Assembly: GCA_041695085.1 (NCBI GenBank)
Contig: JBGFRO010000019.1
Location: 1-64,000, forward strand
Origin: DYFT01 sp041695085
GTDB taxonomy: Bacteria; Bacteroidota; Ignavibacteria; UBA10030
Reading direction: 5' to 3'
Length of the DNA stretch: 64,000 nt
The position numbers and the translations under genes are program-made. This document shows positions 42,880 through 52,167 of this stretch, one piece after another; positions within the stretch are counted from its first letter, which is position 1; every line of letters begins with the position of its first letter. The notes beneath the pieces were generated by a model. It saw only the letters and a program-made list of their open reading frames with translations, was not told the origin of the DNA and ran no database searches.

Positions 42880-43902
42880 ATGGTGAGTCAGAAATCGATC
42901 ATATTCTTCCTGATCATTTCTTTGTCTTCGCTTGCCTCTTGGGGACTTGCCTTAACCCAAAGCGAGATCAAACCGTTGTACGATCTTCGTGAGCTCTTAG
43001 TGTTGGGCAAGCAATCAAGTGCTCTATTTTTGAGCGCTCGGCGGGTTGTTGGCTTAACTGATGCCACTTTCATAGTCTCCGATGATCTCGAGTATAAACT
43101 GAAAAAATTTGATAGGAAAGGCAATCTTGCAACAGAAATTGGAAAACGGGGAAGAAATCCAGGTGAGTTTCTTGATCCGAGCTGTTTGGCCGTACACGAG
43201 AACATTATCGCTGTTGCTGATTTAGCAATGACACGAGTGCAACTGTTCACTTCAGATTTTCAATATAAGTCAACCTTCCATGCGCGAGGCCTGGTGTTGG
43301 ATATGTGTTTTGATCGAGATGGGAATTTGTGGATTGGGATTTTCTCTATGCGGAAGGAGCCGATTCTTGTTAAAGTTGATCTCAATGGGAAGGTCCTCCA
43401 GACGATTTCGTTGAAGAATCGTAGTAACGATGATTTAGAAAACATCTTTTCCTTCGACATCAACAATTCTGGAACTATCGTTGTTGCGTTTCTATTCCGA
43501 AATAAAGTTGAAATTTGGAACTTGGGGGGAGAATTTGTTCGGGATTTTACCATTCCTGGTCTACCTCTCAATCCCCACAAAAGAAAGATGCCTCGAAATA
43601 TCTTTTCGGGAAAATTGGACGAACCACCAAAAGATAAATTTTTTCGGAGTATAGCAGTAGACAGCAGGGGGAATATCTTTTTACTTGCAGATGAATTCAC
43701 CTCATACCCCGATCAAGATGTCTATATCGTTGATAACAACGGCACGCTGAGTGAAATTCTTATGCTGCCGTTTCGCACAAGCTATCTCTCAATTGACTCA
43801 CACGATCGGCTTCTTACCATTGATGAAAGCAGAGCATTGGTGAGAATTTATCAGCTGCAGCATAATCCCTCGCGTCGCAGCGCTTCAAAACCTCAGAAGT
43901 GA
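42880..43902 (+). CDS. Exported six-bladed beta-propeller (NHL/BF3164-like)
   Basis: A 340-residue protein with a signal peptide (SIIFFLIISLSSLASWGLA) and NHL-like blade repeats: VVGLTDATFIVSDDLEYKLK, KGNLATEIGKRGRNPGEFLD, FDRDGNLWIGIF, AVDSRGNIFLLADEF and SIDSHDRLLTIDESRALVRI. It resembles the 6-bladed propellers found beside small secreted NVEALA-type proteins in Bacteroides. It probably binds a ligand or partner at the outer face. The next gene starts three bases after its stop. Confidence 0.78.
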   Translation: MVSQKSIIFFLIISLSSLASWGLALTQSEIKPLYDLRELLVLGKQSSALFLSARRVVGLTDATFIVSDDLEYKLKKFDRKGNLATEIGKRGRNPGEFLDPSCLAVHENIIAVADLAMTRVQLFTSDFQYKSTFHARGLVLDMCFDRDGNLWIGIFSMRKEPILVKVDLNGKVLQTISLKNRSNDDLENIFSFDINNSGTIVVAFLFRNKVEIWNLGGEFVRDFTIPGLPLNPHKRKMPRNIFSGKLDEPPKDKFFRSIAVDSRGNIFLLADEFTSYPDQDVYIVDNNGTLSEILMLPFRTSYLSIDSHDRLLTIDESRALVRIYQLQHNPSRRSASKPQK

Positions 43903-43905
43903 TAC

Positions 43906-44883
43906 ATGATGAGAGAAAAACTTGTTCTAATTTTGTCTGCGGCGTTGGGGATGTTTTTTATCATTGCTGGGATTGGAAAAATCTTTTCCTTCGGTGCATT
44001 TGCGTCGACGGTGTCCGAGATAACGTATCTGGCACAATCAACCTCCACTGTTCTTGCAGTCGCCGTCATCGCAATCGAGATACTTGGTGGCGTCGGGCTT
44101 TTTCTCCGATACAAAACCACCCTCCTTTCGATCTTGTTTTGCATCCTGATTGCTCTCTTTCTCTGGGTGCTCTCCATGGCAATAATTCAAGGGAAGGAGA
44201 TTGAGTGTCAGTGTTTTGGTATTTTAAACATCGGCCTTTCGAATCGAGCTGCACTTATTGTCGATCTTGTGCTCTTCAATCTCTTTGCCTTGTTGGCTTT
44301 GATATCATCGGTGAGAAAGAGTCCGCCTACGTTGAGTCAAAAAGTATGGCTTGCGGTGACGCTTGCTGCGGTGTTCTACTTGCAGTATTCTGCCTTTGCT
44401 CCAATGCTCAAAGAACGGAACCTAGAGAGAAATTTAAACCTGCAACCTGTGTTGTCCCTCCTGAAAACGCATCATAGCGACTTTGCTTCCAACGAGGGCG
44501 AAAATCGTTTGCTTTTTCTTTTATATTTTCCCGACTTTAACTGTCCTCCCTGTTTTGACGAATTTATGACCTTGGCAGATATTCTCCAAACAAGATTTCC
44601 AAATGGTCAATCAAAACGACTTCTCGCACTGTTTAAGCCCGATGCGATTGCTGATCCGGCTGATCCGACGCGCCTCCATCGTTGGGCAGAAGCGAATAAA
44701 CTGTTCTTTCCAACTTTGATTGCACACGACTCGCTCTTTCAACAGGCGAACTTTTTCAAGAGCGCCGTTGCAGTCATAAGTCCTTCGGAGAGAATACTCT
44801 TCTCAGAAGTTTTGCCAATGGGTCCAGAGAAATTAGAAAGGGTAATCAAGCTTTTGGAGGGAAACTATGATTCCAATCGTTGA
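43906..44883 (+). CDS. MauE/DoxX-type membrane protein fused to a thioredoxin-like domain (CPPC)
   Basis: A 325-residue fusion. The first ~140 residues have four helices of the MauE/DoxX family (LILSAALGMFFIIAGIGKIF; TVLAVAVIAIEILGGVGLFL; SILFCILIALFLWVLSMAII; LIVDLVLFNLFALLALISS), and another helix follows near 150-165. Residues ~195-320 form a thioredoxin-like domain with PDFNCPPCFDEFMTL. MauE proteins support disulfide formation in partners, and the CPPC domain gives a built-in redox partner. The stop overlaps the ABC ATPase gene start by 17 bases. The cysteine-containing small proteins A and B are likely substrates, by inference. Confidence 0.82.
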   Translation: MMREKLVLILSAALGMFFIIAGIGKIFSFGAFASTVSEITYLAQSTSTVLAVAVIAIEILGGVGLFLRYKTTLLSILFCILIALFLWVLSMAIIQGKEIECQCFGILNIGLSNRAALIVDLVLFNLFALLALISSVRKSPPTLSQKVWLAVTLAAVFYLQYSAFAPMLKERNLERNLNLQPVLSLLKTHHSDFASNEGENRLLFLLYFPDFNCPPCFDEFMTLADILQTRFPNGQSKRLLALFKPDAIADPADPTRLHRWAEANKLFFPTLIAHDSLFQQANFFKSAVAVISPSERILFSEVLPMGPEKLERVIKLLEGNYDSNR

Positions 44884-45811
44884 AACAAGATCGCTCTCCA
44901 AAACGTATCGTTCAGATTTTGGAAGAAAATCTGTTCAGGCTTTGCAGGATCTATCGTTGTCTGTTTATCAAGGTGAGATTTTTGCACTTCTTGGATTGAA
45001 TGGTGCAGGGAAATCCACGCTAATGAAAATTCTCCTCGATTTAGTCCGTCCAACTTCAGGAGAGGTACGGGTTTTCGGAGAAACACTCAAATCTTATCAC
45101 TGGAGGCGGAAGGTAGGGTATTTGCCTGAGCTTTTCGCAGTTCCGCGGTTTATGACTGCTCTGAATGTGCTGCGCTATTTGGGTGAATTGAGCGGCATCA
45201 AAGGCAATGCGCTTTCGGTGCGCATTGATGAGATGATTGTGAGGGTTGGCTTGAGTGAAGCAGCAAACCGTCAAGTTCATACCTTTTCCAAGGGTATGGT
45301 TCTTCGGTTGGGAGTAGCACAGGCTCTCCTGCATCAGCCGCAGATTTTGTTTCTTGATGAACCCACAGAGGGGCTCGATCCGTTAGGGCGAAAGATGGTA
45401 CGGACTCTGCTGATTGATCTGGCAAACTCAGGTGTAACCATTCTCTTGAATTCCCACCTGCTTTCCGAAGTCGAACTTGTTGCTCATCGTGTTGGAATTC
45501 TCCATAAAGGAAGGCTCCGAGCCCAAGGGAAACTTTCCGAGCTGCTTCCGCAAAATCAACATTTTGAAGTAGAAGTAGCTGAGAATCCTTCACTCGAGGG
45601 ACCGTGGACGTTTCTTCAGGTCAGATCCGGATGGACGAGCGAAGTTCAAGGTTCAGAGCAGCTGCAACAACTTCTTGCGGCGTTGAAGTCAAGATCGGTG
45701 CCCGTTCTTGCTGTTAAACCCGTTCGTACAACACTCGAAGACGTGTTTTTCAATTACATATCAGGAGATGGTGATGCTGAAGACAATAGTGATCAAGCAG
45801 ACTATCCGTGA
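44867..45811 (+). CDS. ABC transporter ATP-binding protein
   Basis: A 314-residue ATPase of the ABC-2/CcmA-like class: Walker A GLNGAGKST, Q-loop AVPRFMTALNVLRYL, degenerate signature HTFSKGMVLRLGVAQALLHQ (FSKGM in place of LSGGQ), Walker B ILFLDEPTEGLDP and the switch His in TILLNSHLLSE. A C-terminal regulatory extension follows. The FSKGM form is common in drug and bacteriocin export ATPases. The permease gene overlaps its end. Confidence 0.88.
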   Translation: MIPIVETRSLSKTYRSDFGRKSVQALQDLSLSVYQGEIFALLGLNGAGKSTLMKILLDLVRPTSGEVRVFGETLKSYHWRRKVGYLPELFAVPRFMTALNVLRYLGELSGIKGNALSVRIDEMIVRVGLSEAANRQVHTFSKGMVLRLGVAQALLHQPQILFLDEPTEGLDPLGRKMVRTLLIDLANSGVTILLNSHLLSEVELVAHRVGILHKGRLRAQGKLSELLPQNQHFEVEVAENPSLEGPWTFLQVRSGWTSEVQGSEQLQQLLAALKSRSVPVLAVKPVRTTLEDVFFNYISGDGDAEDNSDQADYP

Positions 45812-46571
45812 GAACATTCTGCAGCCTGCTTTTCTTCTCACACTGATTATTCAAATAGCCGTAATAGGTATTTTAGCCTTCGGAGTAGGCTTGCACTACG
45901 AGAATGGTCTGCTCGTCTCATTCGACTGGTTTGGCGGAAAGATAGAAGAACAGGTTCATTCGTTTGCTGAGACCTTTGCTTCCGCGAATTACGAACTCGT
46001 ATCATCCAGTTTAATGTTTCTTTTTATTATCGGCTGTTCCTTTCTGTATCCTGAACTGTTGCGAAGCCCACTGTTAATCGTTACGCTTGCGCGCCCGGTT
46101 TCGCGTGCGAGCTTATTTTTATCAAAGTTTGCAGGATTTTCTCTTCTGGTGTTTTCTGCTGTCATCATATTTTCACTTATCGTCTCGGCAATTTTCTATG
46201 AAAAGAGCGACGGCAATATAGGTGGTTCTCTTTTGTTAGGCTCTGTTTCATTCTGCTTCGAATTCATCACGATCTTCGCGATTTGTTCATTAGTTGGTTT
46301 GTTGATTGAAAACTCGATGGGGACCGCAGTCATTGCAGTTGCACTGTATTTTTTTCTGGGTCCGCTGGTAGCCGACGCCGGTGAGATTCAGAATCCGCTC
46401 TTGAAAGTGAGTCTGATTCTCCTGCCACCCGTTGGGCAGTTGAGTAGGGCCACACAGGAGCTTGTGCTTTCTTATCGGTTGAACCCTGACATCTACTTGC
46501 TTTCCTTATTGTACATAGCGGTCATTCTCGGGGTTTCCACAACTCTCTTTCACCGGAGGGACATAGGCTGA
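45774..46571 (+). CDS. ABC-2 type transporter permease
   Basis: A 265-residue membrane protein with about six helices (ILQPAFLLTLIIQIAVIGIL; SSLMFLFIIGCSFLYPELLR; SKFAGFSLLVFSAVIIFSLIV; FEFITIFAICSLVGLLI; GTAVIAVALYFFLGPLVADA; IYLLSLLYIAVILGVSTTLF). It partners the ATPase encoded just upstream; an AGGAG site and an internal ATG fix the start, inside the end of the ATPase gene. It is probably an exporter. The substrate is unknown; the small cysteine proteins have Sec signals, so it may export something else or serve immunity. Confidence 0.82.
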   Translation: MLKTIVIKQTIRENILQPAFLLTLIIQIAVIGILAFGVGLHYENGLLVSFDWFGGKIEEQVHSFAETFASANYELVSSSLMFLFIIGCSFLYPELLRSPLLIVTLARPVSRASLFLSKFAGFSLLVFSAVIIFSLIVSAIFYEKSDGNIGGSLLLGSVSFCFEFITIFAICSLVGLLIENSMGTAVIAVALYFFLGPLVADAGEIQNPLLKVSLILLPPVGQLSRATQELVLSYRLNPDIYLLSLLYIAVILGVSTTLFHRRDIG

Positions 46572-46573
46572 CC

Positions 46574-47329
46574 GTGCCGGAGATCGGTTCAAGAGAAGCT
46601 CACCACGATCCTACCTCTTGGTGGCAAACGTACTTCACGTTTGGCTTGAGTTGGCGAAATGGACAAGAAGCGGTAGTTCCAGAGGCTACCTCTATTGCTT
46701 ATACCATTCCGTGGCTTCTATTTATACTCGTCCTTATTACCTCGGTTTACTCAATTGTTTCGAACGAATACTTCTTCGAACGCCTTCATGAAAAGGCACT
46801 AGCACGGGCGCGCACCCAGGAAGAACGTGAAGCGTTCGAGCAAGTACGAGAAGGAACCGAAGCGGCTCTCAAGAATCCTGCAATACGGCTCGCTTTCTCC
46901 GTGGAGATTGCCACTATCTCAGTGAGAACGCTGGGAATATTGCTTGTCGTTGTGTGGGTGGTTTGTTCTGCCTTGTCGAGTACGCCAAATAGTTTTCGAA
47001 GTTTCTTTCTGATGTTCTCGAGCTCCACGAGTATTCTCAGCCTTGGCGTAATTGTCCATACGTTGATGACATTGTGGCTTCAGGAAGAGATAATTGGGTT
47101 GAGTCCAATGAGGTTTTTTGAACACTGGGATTCAACGAATCCCGTTCATTTTATACTGGCACGTATGGACGTATTTACGGTCTGGTTCTTCTGGGTATGT
47201 TCAATTCAAGTATCGCGACTTTTTCACGAAAAGGCGTTGTTGTTATTCACCGTCTTTGTGTCTACCTGGTTGATCCTTCTATTGGTTTCCTTCTTGGTCG
47301 ATTGGCAAGCTTATCTTCTTCCCACTTAA
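46574..47329 (+). CDS. YIP1-like membrane protein
   Basis: A 251-residue protein with five helices (IPWLLFILVLITSVYSIV; TISVRTLGILLVVVWVVCSA; SSTSILSLGVIVHTLMTLWL; MDVFTVWFFWVCSIQVSRL; LLLFTVFVSTWLILLLVSFLVDW) and a charged cytoplasmic segment RARTQEEREAFEQVREGTEA. It resembles the YIP1 protein at 41506. The start at GTG 46574 is two bases after the permease stop, so it belongs to the same operon as the ABC genes. Confidence 0.65.
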   Translation: MPEIGSREAHHDPTSWWQTYFTFGLSWRNGQEAVVPEATSIAYTIPWLLFILVLITSVYSIVSNEYFFERLHEKALARARTQEEREAFEQVREGTEAALKNPAIRLAFSVEIATISVRTLGILLVVVWVVCSALSSTPNSFRSFFLMFSSSTSILSLGVIVHTLMTLWLQEEIIGLSPMRFFEHWDSTNPVHFILARMDVFTVWFFWVCSIQVSRLFHEKALLLFTVFVSTWLILLLVSFLVDWQAYLLPT

Positions 47330-47601
47330 GCCTGACCGTGTGAGAACCTGTATTGGTTTGCTGGGAACAATTTCTGTGCATGGCATTTGCCCAGCTAATC
47401 TATCGAGAGGGTCTGGGCAACATCGAGACGTGCCTTTGTTCATTAGGAAGCAAGTTCTATAACTCTTGCAGTTGCTTTTGCCATCAAAAGAACTGATTTT
47501 TGCATTGCGCCGCAAACGGCACGCCTCAAGCACCGAAGAGATTTCATCATAGCGGTGCACAATCAAATGGAATTTTGCAATTCTTGAACCGACGAGTCCC
47601 G

Positions 47602-50169
47602 ATGAGTGCACTCAAGCAGATTCAAAGACTTCTTCTGCTCTCTCTTCTTCCCGAACTTCTTTTTGCTCAAAGCTTCAATCTGATTACATTGGACTCGATG
47701 CCCCCACCGCGTATCATCCCAACACCAAGGGACGTTTCCCCAAAGGAAGGTCTGTTCAAACTCACCTCCCAAACGCGCATCATCCTCGGTGAAGGAGCTG
47801 CAGAAGAGGATGGTTTCGCGGCTGACTATTTGAACGCGCATTTGAAAGAAATCAAGAACGCCGGTCTGCGCATCACACGCGAGGAAGTGCTACGCGGCAC
47901 GGCCACAAACGCCATCATCATCGCATCACCCAGAAGCTCATTGGCTGCCGGCTGGCTGAAGGAGCGCAATCAACACCTGACCCCCGAAATGAAGCGCGAA
48001 GGGTACATCCTCGGCGTCGAACCCGATCGAATCTTCATCATCGCCGACGCACCGCGGGGAAGATTCTATGGAGTCGTTTCGCTTCTTCAACTCCTCGAAC
48101 AACGCAAACGAACTCTCACCGTGCCGTGCATCGAGATCCGCGATTGGCCGCAGTACAGCATGCGCGGCATTACAGACGACATCAGCCGCGGTCAGGTGTC
48201 CACACTCGATAACTTTAAAACCATCATCCGCTTCCTTGCTGCCCACAAGTTGAACACCTATATGCTCTATATGGAAGATGTCTTCACCTTCAAGCGTCAT
48301 CCGAAGATCGGCAAGGGGCGCGGCGCACTGACAGCAGCGGAGGTGAGAGAGCTCGACCAGTATGCGCGCACGCATCACGTAGAACTGATCCCCATCTTCC
48401 AGACCCTCGGTCACTGGGAGAACATCCTCATTCAACCAGAGTATGTCAAGTACGCCGAGTTTCCCGGCGCGCACACGTTGAACGTGTCCGACGAAGAAGT
48501 CTATAAACTGCTCGACGAAATGATCGGGGAAGTTGCAGCGGCTTTTAGCTCCCGGTACTTTCACATGGCGGCGGATGAATCGTGGGATGTAGGACTCGGC
48601 GCGAACAAGGAACGTGTGGCGAAAAGCGATCTCGCAACTGTCCACGCCGAGCACTACAAACGGATCTTCGATATCCTCAAGAAGTACAAAAAGAAACCGA
48701 TGATGTACGGTGACATTATCCTCGACCATCCTTCCATCCTTGGGAAGATCCCGAAGGAGGTCTTCATCGTCGATTGGCGGTATGGGGCAAGTGACAAGTA
48801 TACGAGTCCGGAAGTCTTTCGCGCTGCGGGATTCACGTTCGCCGTATCGCCGGCGGTCTGGACCTTCACCGGTCCTTTTCCAAACTATGTCAACACGATG
48901 GTGAACATCCGGAATTTCAGTCGGGATGGTTTTTTGAACGGTTCCAGCGGTCTCCTTACCTCGAACTGGAACGATTACGGCGGCGAGGCGCTCCGTGAGC
49001 TCAACTATTACGGATATGCGTGGACGGCAGAGTGTGCGTGGCGACCGCTCGATCCCGATGGGGTGAGCTTTGACGACCGGTTCTTCCGGACGTTCTGCGG
49101 GAGCGAAGAGGCCGTCTCACCAGCCAAGACGCTCTATGCTCTTCTCTCCAATCCCTACACGCAGATGCACTGGTTTGAGTTGTGGAGGCATCCCATGCTC
49201 CCCTTGCGGGCCTCCCCCCTCAATATGTGGCAGCGGATTCAGAGTATCGAATCAACGATGCCGCTTGTACGATCTCTTATTAAAGAGGCGGAGCGCTACG
49301 CGACGCGGAACAAGTCGCATCTTGCCATTCTCGACTTCATTGCCCGGTTGAACATGTGGTTCGCTCAGAAGGTGTCGTTGGCAGAGGAGTTGAAACGTGC
49401 GGTCCGCGATACGGCGGCTCCGATGACCGATTCTGCACGTGCGTTGTTCAAATTGCGCGGGGAGAAATTGGTGGAGGATCTCCGTTCCCTCAAGCAGGAA
49501 TTCCGAACGCTCTGGCTTGCAACGAATCGTGACGCGAACCTCCAGTGGCTTATGATGCGCTATGATCGCCAGGCAGAGTACTGGAGAGAGACTCTCGAAG
49601 AACTTCAGCGCACCGGTACGATCACGGAACCGCTTATTGAGAGTCAGTGGATCTATCACCCGCAGGCAAATCCGGACAAGCACGATTCCGCCGCCACCCA
49701 GGTACCGCGAGCGTTCTTCCGCACCTCATTCACACTCGACCAACTCCCCACGACGGCTAAATTACAATTGATTGCGGATACGCACGCGAAGCTGTGGATG
49801 AACGGCGTTGAGGTAGGTGAAGTGATGGCGCGGCGGTCCCTCTCACTCATTGTTGAACACGAGCGGATCAAATTCTGGAACGTGACCTCCCTTCTCAAGC
49901 CGGGGACGAACGTGATTGCCATAGAGGTGAATAACTACAATCGTTTCGGATCGGCCGGATTCAATCTCTATGCTGAGTTGCAATCGGGTTCAGAAAGGAA
50001 GAGAATTCTTTCCGATCCGACCTGGAAAGTCTCGTCGAGTGCTCCGGACGGCTGGCGTGCGGTCGATTTCCATGACGGCTCGTGGGAAAATGCGGCGAGG
50101 AAAGAGTATCCGTTCCCGGTCATTCGACCCAACTTCGAGACCGGAAGGCTTTCGTGGATTGAGCAATAG
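47602..50169 (+). CDS. Glycoside hydrolase family 20 beta-N-acetylhexosaminidase
   Basis: An 855-residue secreted enzyme. The signal peptide is around LLLLSLLPELLFAQ. Residues ~30-150 are the GH20 N-terminal zincin-like domain (PRIIPTPRDVSPKEGLFKLT). The catalytic barrel starts SMRGITDDISRGQVS and carries the D-E catalytic pair in YFHMAADESWDVG. After ~640 a helical part and a C-terminal galactose-binding-like domain (HAKLWMNGVEVGEV; TNVIAIEVNNYNRFGSAGFN) follow. It cleaves terminal GlcNAc/GalNAc. The start is placed at MSALKQIQRL, where the signal peptide begins. Confidence 0.9.
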   Translation: MSALKQIQRLLLLSLLPELLFAQSFNLITLDSMPPPRIIPTPRDVSPKEGLFKLTSQTRIILGEGAAEEDGFAADYLNAHLKEIKNAGLRITREEVLRGTATNAIIIASPRSSLAAGWLKERNQHLTPEMKREGYILGVEPDRIFIIADAPRGRFYGVVSLLQLLEQRKRTLTVPCIEIRDWPQYSMRGITDDISRGQVSTLDNFKTIIRFLAAHKLNTYMLYMEDVFTFKRHPKIGKGRGALTAAEVRELDQYARTHHVELIPIFQTLGHWENILIQPEYVKYAEFPGAHTLNVSDEEVYKLLDEMIGEVAAAFSSRYFHMAADESWDVGLGANKERVAKSDLATVHAEHYKRIFDILKKYKKKPMMYGDIILDHPSILGKIPKEVFIVDWRYGASDKYTSPEVFRAAGFTFAVSPAVWTFTGPFPNYVNTMVNIRNFSRDGFLNGSSGLLTSNWNDYGGEALRELNYYGYAWTAECAWRPLDPDGVSFDDRFFRTFCGSEEAVSPAKTLYALLSNPYTQMHWFELWRHPMLPLRASPLNMWQRIQSIESTMPLVRSLIKEAERYATRNKSHLAILDFIARLNMWFAQKVSLAEELKRAVRDTAAPMTDSARALFKLRGEKLVEDLRSLKQEFRTLWLATNRDANLQWLMMRYDRQAEYWRETLEELQRTGTITEPLIESQWIYHPQANPDKHDSAATQVPRAFFRTSFTLDQLPTTAKLQLIADTHAKLWMNGVEVGEVMARRSLSLIVEHERIKFWNVTSLLKPGTNVIAIEVNNYNRFGSAGFNLYAELQSGSERKRILSDPTWKVSSSAPDGWRAVDFHDGSWENAARKEYPFPVIRPNFETGRLSWIEQ

Positions 50170-51585
50170 ATGAACTACGGCTTCCTCTCCGTCCTTCCGC
50201 CGTTGCTTGCCATTCTTCTCGCCATCTGGACGCGTCAGGTCTTCGTCTCCCTCTTTCTCGGCATCTGGGCCGGGTGGGTGATTCTCTCCGGCGGCGATGT
50301 GTTGCAGGGTCTTGCTTCCGCCATTCAAGCAAGCATCGACGTCTTCAAAGATGCGGGCAACACGCGCGTCATCATCTTCTCCTCACTCATCGGTGCCCTC
50401 ATCACTATCACACAACGATCCGGAGGCGTGCAGGGTTTTGTGGAATGGATTCAACGAAAGAATTTGATCCGTTCGCCGCGCGGAGCGTCGATCCTCGCCT
50501 GGGCAGTGGGATGTTCGATCTTCATCGAATCGAGCATCACCTGCTTGGTGACCGGAGCAGTCTCGCGCCCTCTGTTCGAACGCTTCAGAATCTCTCGCGA
50601 GAAACTCGCGTACATTTGTGACTCCACCTCGGCCCCCATTTGCATTCTCATCCCCCTCAACGCGTGGGGTGCGTACGTCATCGGCTTGTTAGAGCGAGAA
50701 AGTGTTGCGAATCCGCTCACGGTGTTCTTTACGACCATCCCACTGAATTTCTACGCCATCCTCGCGGTCGTCATGGTCACGTTCATCGCGTTCACCTTTC
50801 GCGATTTCGGTCCGATGAAGAAAGCAGAGGTACGAGCCCGCGAGACCGGTAAGACGATTGCGGATGGAGGGATCCCCCTGATCTCTGAGGAGACGATCTC
50901 CATTGCGGCAAAAGAAGGAGTCCCCTTCCGCGCGATCAACATGATCCTCCCCATCCTCGCGATGATCGTGATGATGCCGGTGGGACTGCTTATCACCGGC
51001 GATGGGGACCTGACAGCCGGTTCCGGCTCCACCGCCGTCCTGTGGTCCGTCCTCACCGCCCTTCTTGTAGCAGGCATTCTTACCGTGGGGCAGCGCATTC
51101 TGACCGTTCGGGAGGTGGTGGATCTCTCACTTAAAGGGATGGGGGGACTCATACCGCTGGGCATTTTGATGAATTTTGCGTTTGCTATCGGCGATACGAG
51201 CAAGGCGTTGGGGACGGGAATCTACGTGGCGAGCCTGGCCCAAGAAGCTCTCAGTCCGATGCTCGTTGCGCCGTTGTTGTTTATCGCCTCCTCCTTTATT
51301 GCTTTTGCTACCGGAACGAGCTGGGGGACGTTCGCCATTATGATCCCCATTGCCGTCCCCACCGCCGGACTCATGGAGGCCAACCTTGCTCTCTCTATTG
51401 CCGCTGTGTTGGGGGGAGGGGTGTTCGGGGATCATTCCTCTCCTATCTCGGATACCACCCTCGTCTCCTCGATGGCGGCGGCGAGCGACCACATCGACCA
51501 CGTCAAGACCCAGCTCCCGTACGCTCTCGCTGCAGGTGCAGGGGCAACTCTTCTGTACACCCTCTTCGGATTTCTTCTCCATTGA
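50170..51585 (+). CDS. nhaC: NhaC family Na+/H+ antiporter
   Basis: A 471-residue transporter with about 12 helices: YGFLSVLPPLLAILLAIWTR; FLGIWAGWVILSGG; ILAWAVGCSIFIESSITCLV; FVGTVSRPLFERF-like GAVSRPLFERFRISREKLAY; IASSFIAFATGTSWGTFAIM; and SIAAVLGGGVFGDHSSPISD. The last two motifs (ATGTSWGT and GDHSSPISDTT) are NhaC signatures. It probably exchanges Na+ or an organic anion for H+. It begins directly after the GH20 stop (TAGATG), so co-transcription is likely. Confidence 0.9.
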   Translation: MNYGFLSVLPPLLAILLAIWTRQVFVSLFLGIWAGWVILSGGDVLQGLASAIQASIDVFKDAGNTRVIIFSSLIGALITITQRSGGVQGFVEWIQRKNLIRSPRGASILAWAVGCSIFIESSITCLVTGAVSRPLFERFRISREKLAYICDSTSAPICILIPLNAWGAYVIGLLERESVANPLTVFFTTIPLNFYAILAVVMVTFIAFTFRDFGPMKKAEVRARETGKTIADGGIPLISEETISIAAKEGVPFRAINMILPILAMIVMMPVGLLITGDGDLTAGSGSTAVLWSVLTALLVAGILTVGQRILTVREVVDLSLKGMGGLIPLGILMNFAFAIGDTSKALGTGIYVASLAQEALSPMLVAPLLFIASSFIAFATGTSWGTFAIMIPIAVPTAGLMEANLALSIAAVLGGGVFGDHSSPISDTTLVSSMAAASDHIDHVKTQLPYALAAGAGATLLYTLFGFLLH

Positions 51586-51744
51586 AGTTGCCGTCCTTAC
51601 GAAGGGAGGTGAAGAAAAATTCATGCAGTTTGTGAGTCTCTCCAATGGAATCTGAGGTCGCCGAGTTGTATATTAGGTACGTCAGCTCACGCGAATAGAG
51701 CATCTCTTTCCCGCCGTCAAACCGGCGGTCTTGTTGGGGGATCC

Positions 51745-51918
51745 ATGAAGAAATACATCTTGTTCGGTGTCCTTGCCGGAGTCACCATCTCCGCTCTGGC
51801 CATCTTCTTCCGTCGTCGCGCGTTACAGGGGAGTGAGTTTAACGGCTTCTTCGACTCTTCGGCGGTTGCTGATGAATTGTTCGGCGATGCGTTCGAAGAG
51901 TTGCCGGATCGTCCTTAG
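51745..51918 (+). CDS. Small single-helix membrane protein
   Basis: A 57-residue protein with one membrane helix (KYILFGVLAGVTISALAIFF) followed by RRRALQGSEFNGFF and an acidic tail (SAVADELFGDAFEELPDRP). A GGGGG run stands before the ATG as a weak ribosome site. I do not recognise a family. It lies between nhaC and the helicase-like gene. Confidence 0.5.
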   Translation: MKKYILFGVLAGVTISALAIFFRRRALQGSEFNGFFDSSAVADELFGDAFEELPDRP

Positions 51919-52167
51919 CAATCTTCCTCTCTCGTACGAGATGCCGGAGGAACATCCGGCCTGATCTCTCATCCGCTTAACCTTCCCCACAGGTTCGGCA
52001 TATTGTTCTGAGACAGCGACCCACCGTTGCAGTGTCTCATCGCACAGTTATACCCTCGCGCAAAAACGTGCGTCCGGTTACCTTGCATTTGTTCAGATTT
52101 CTCCTACCTTGCAGAGTTACTGATAAAAGATGTCCGCCCCTCCTCGCCGCTTGCGACACGATAACGC

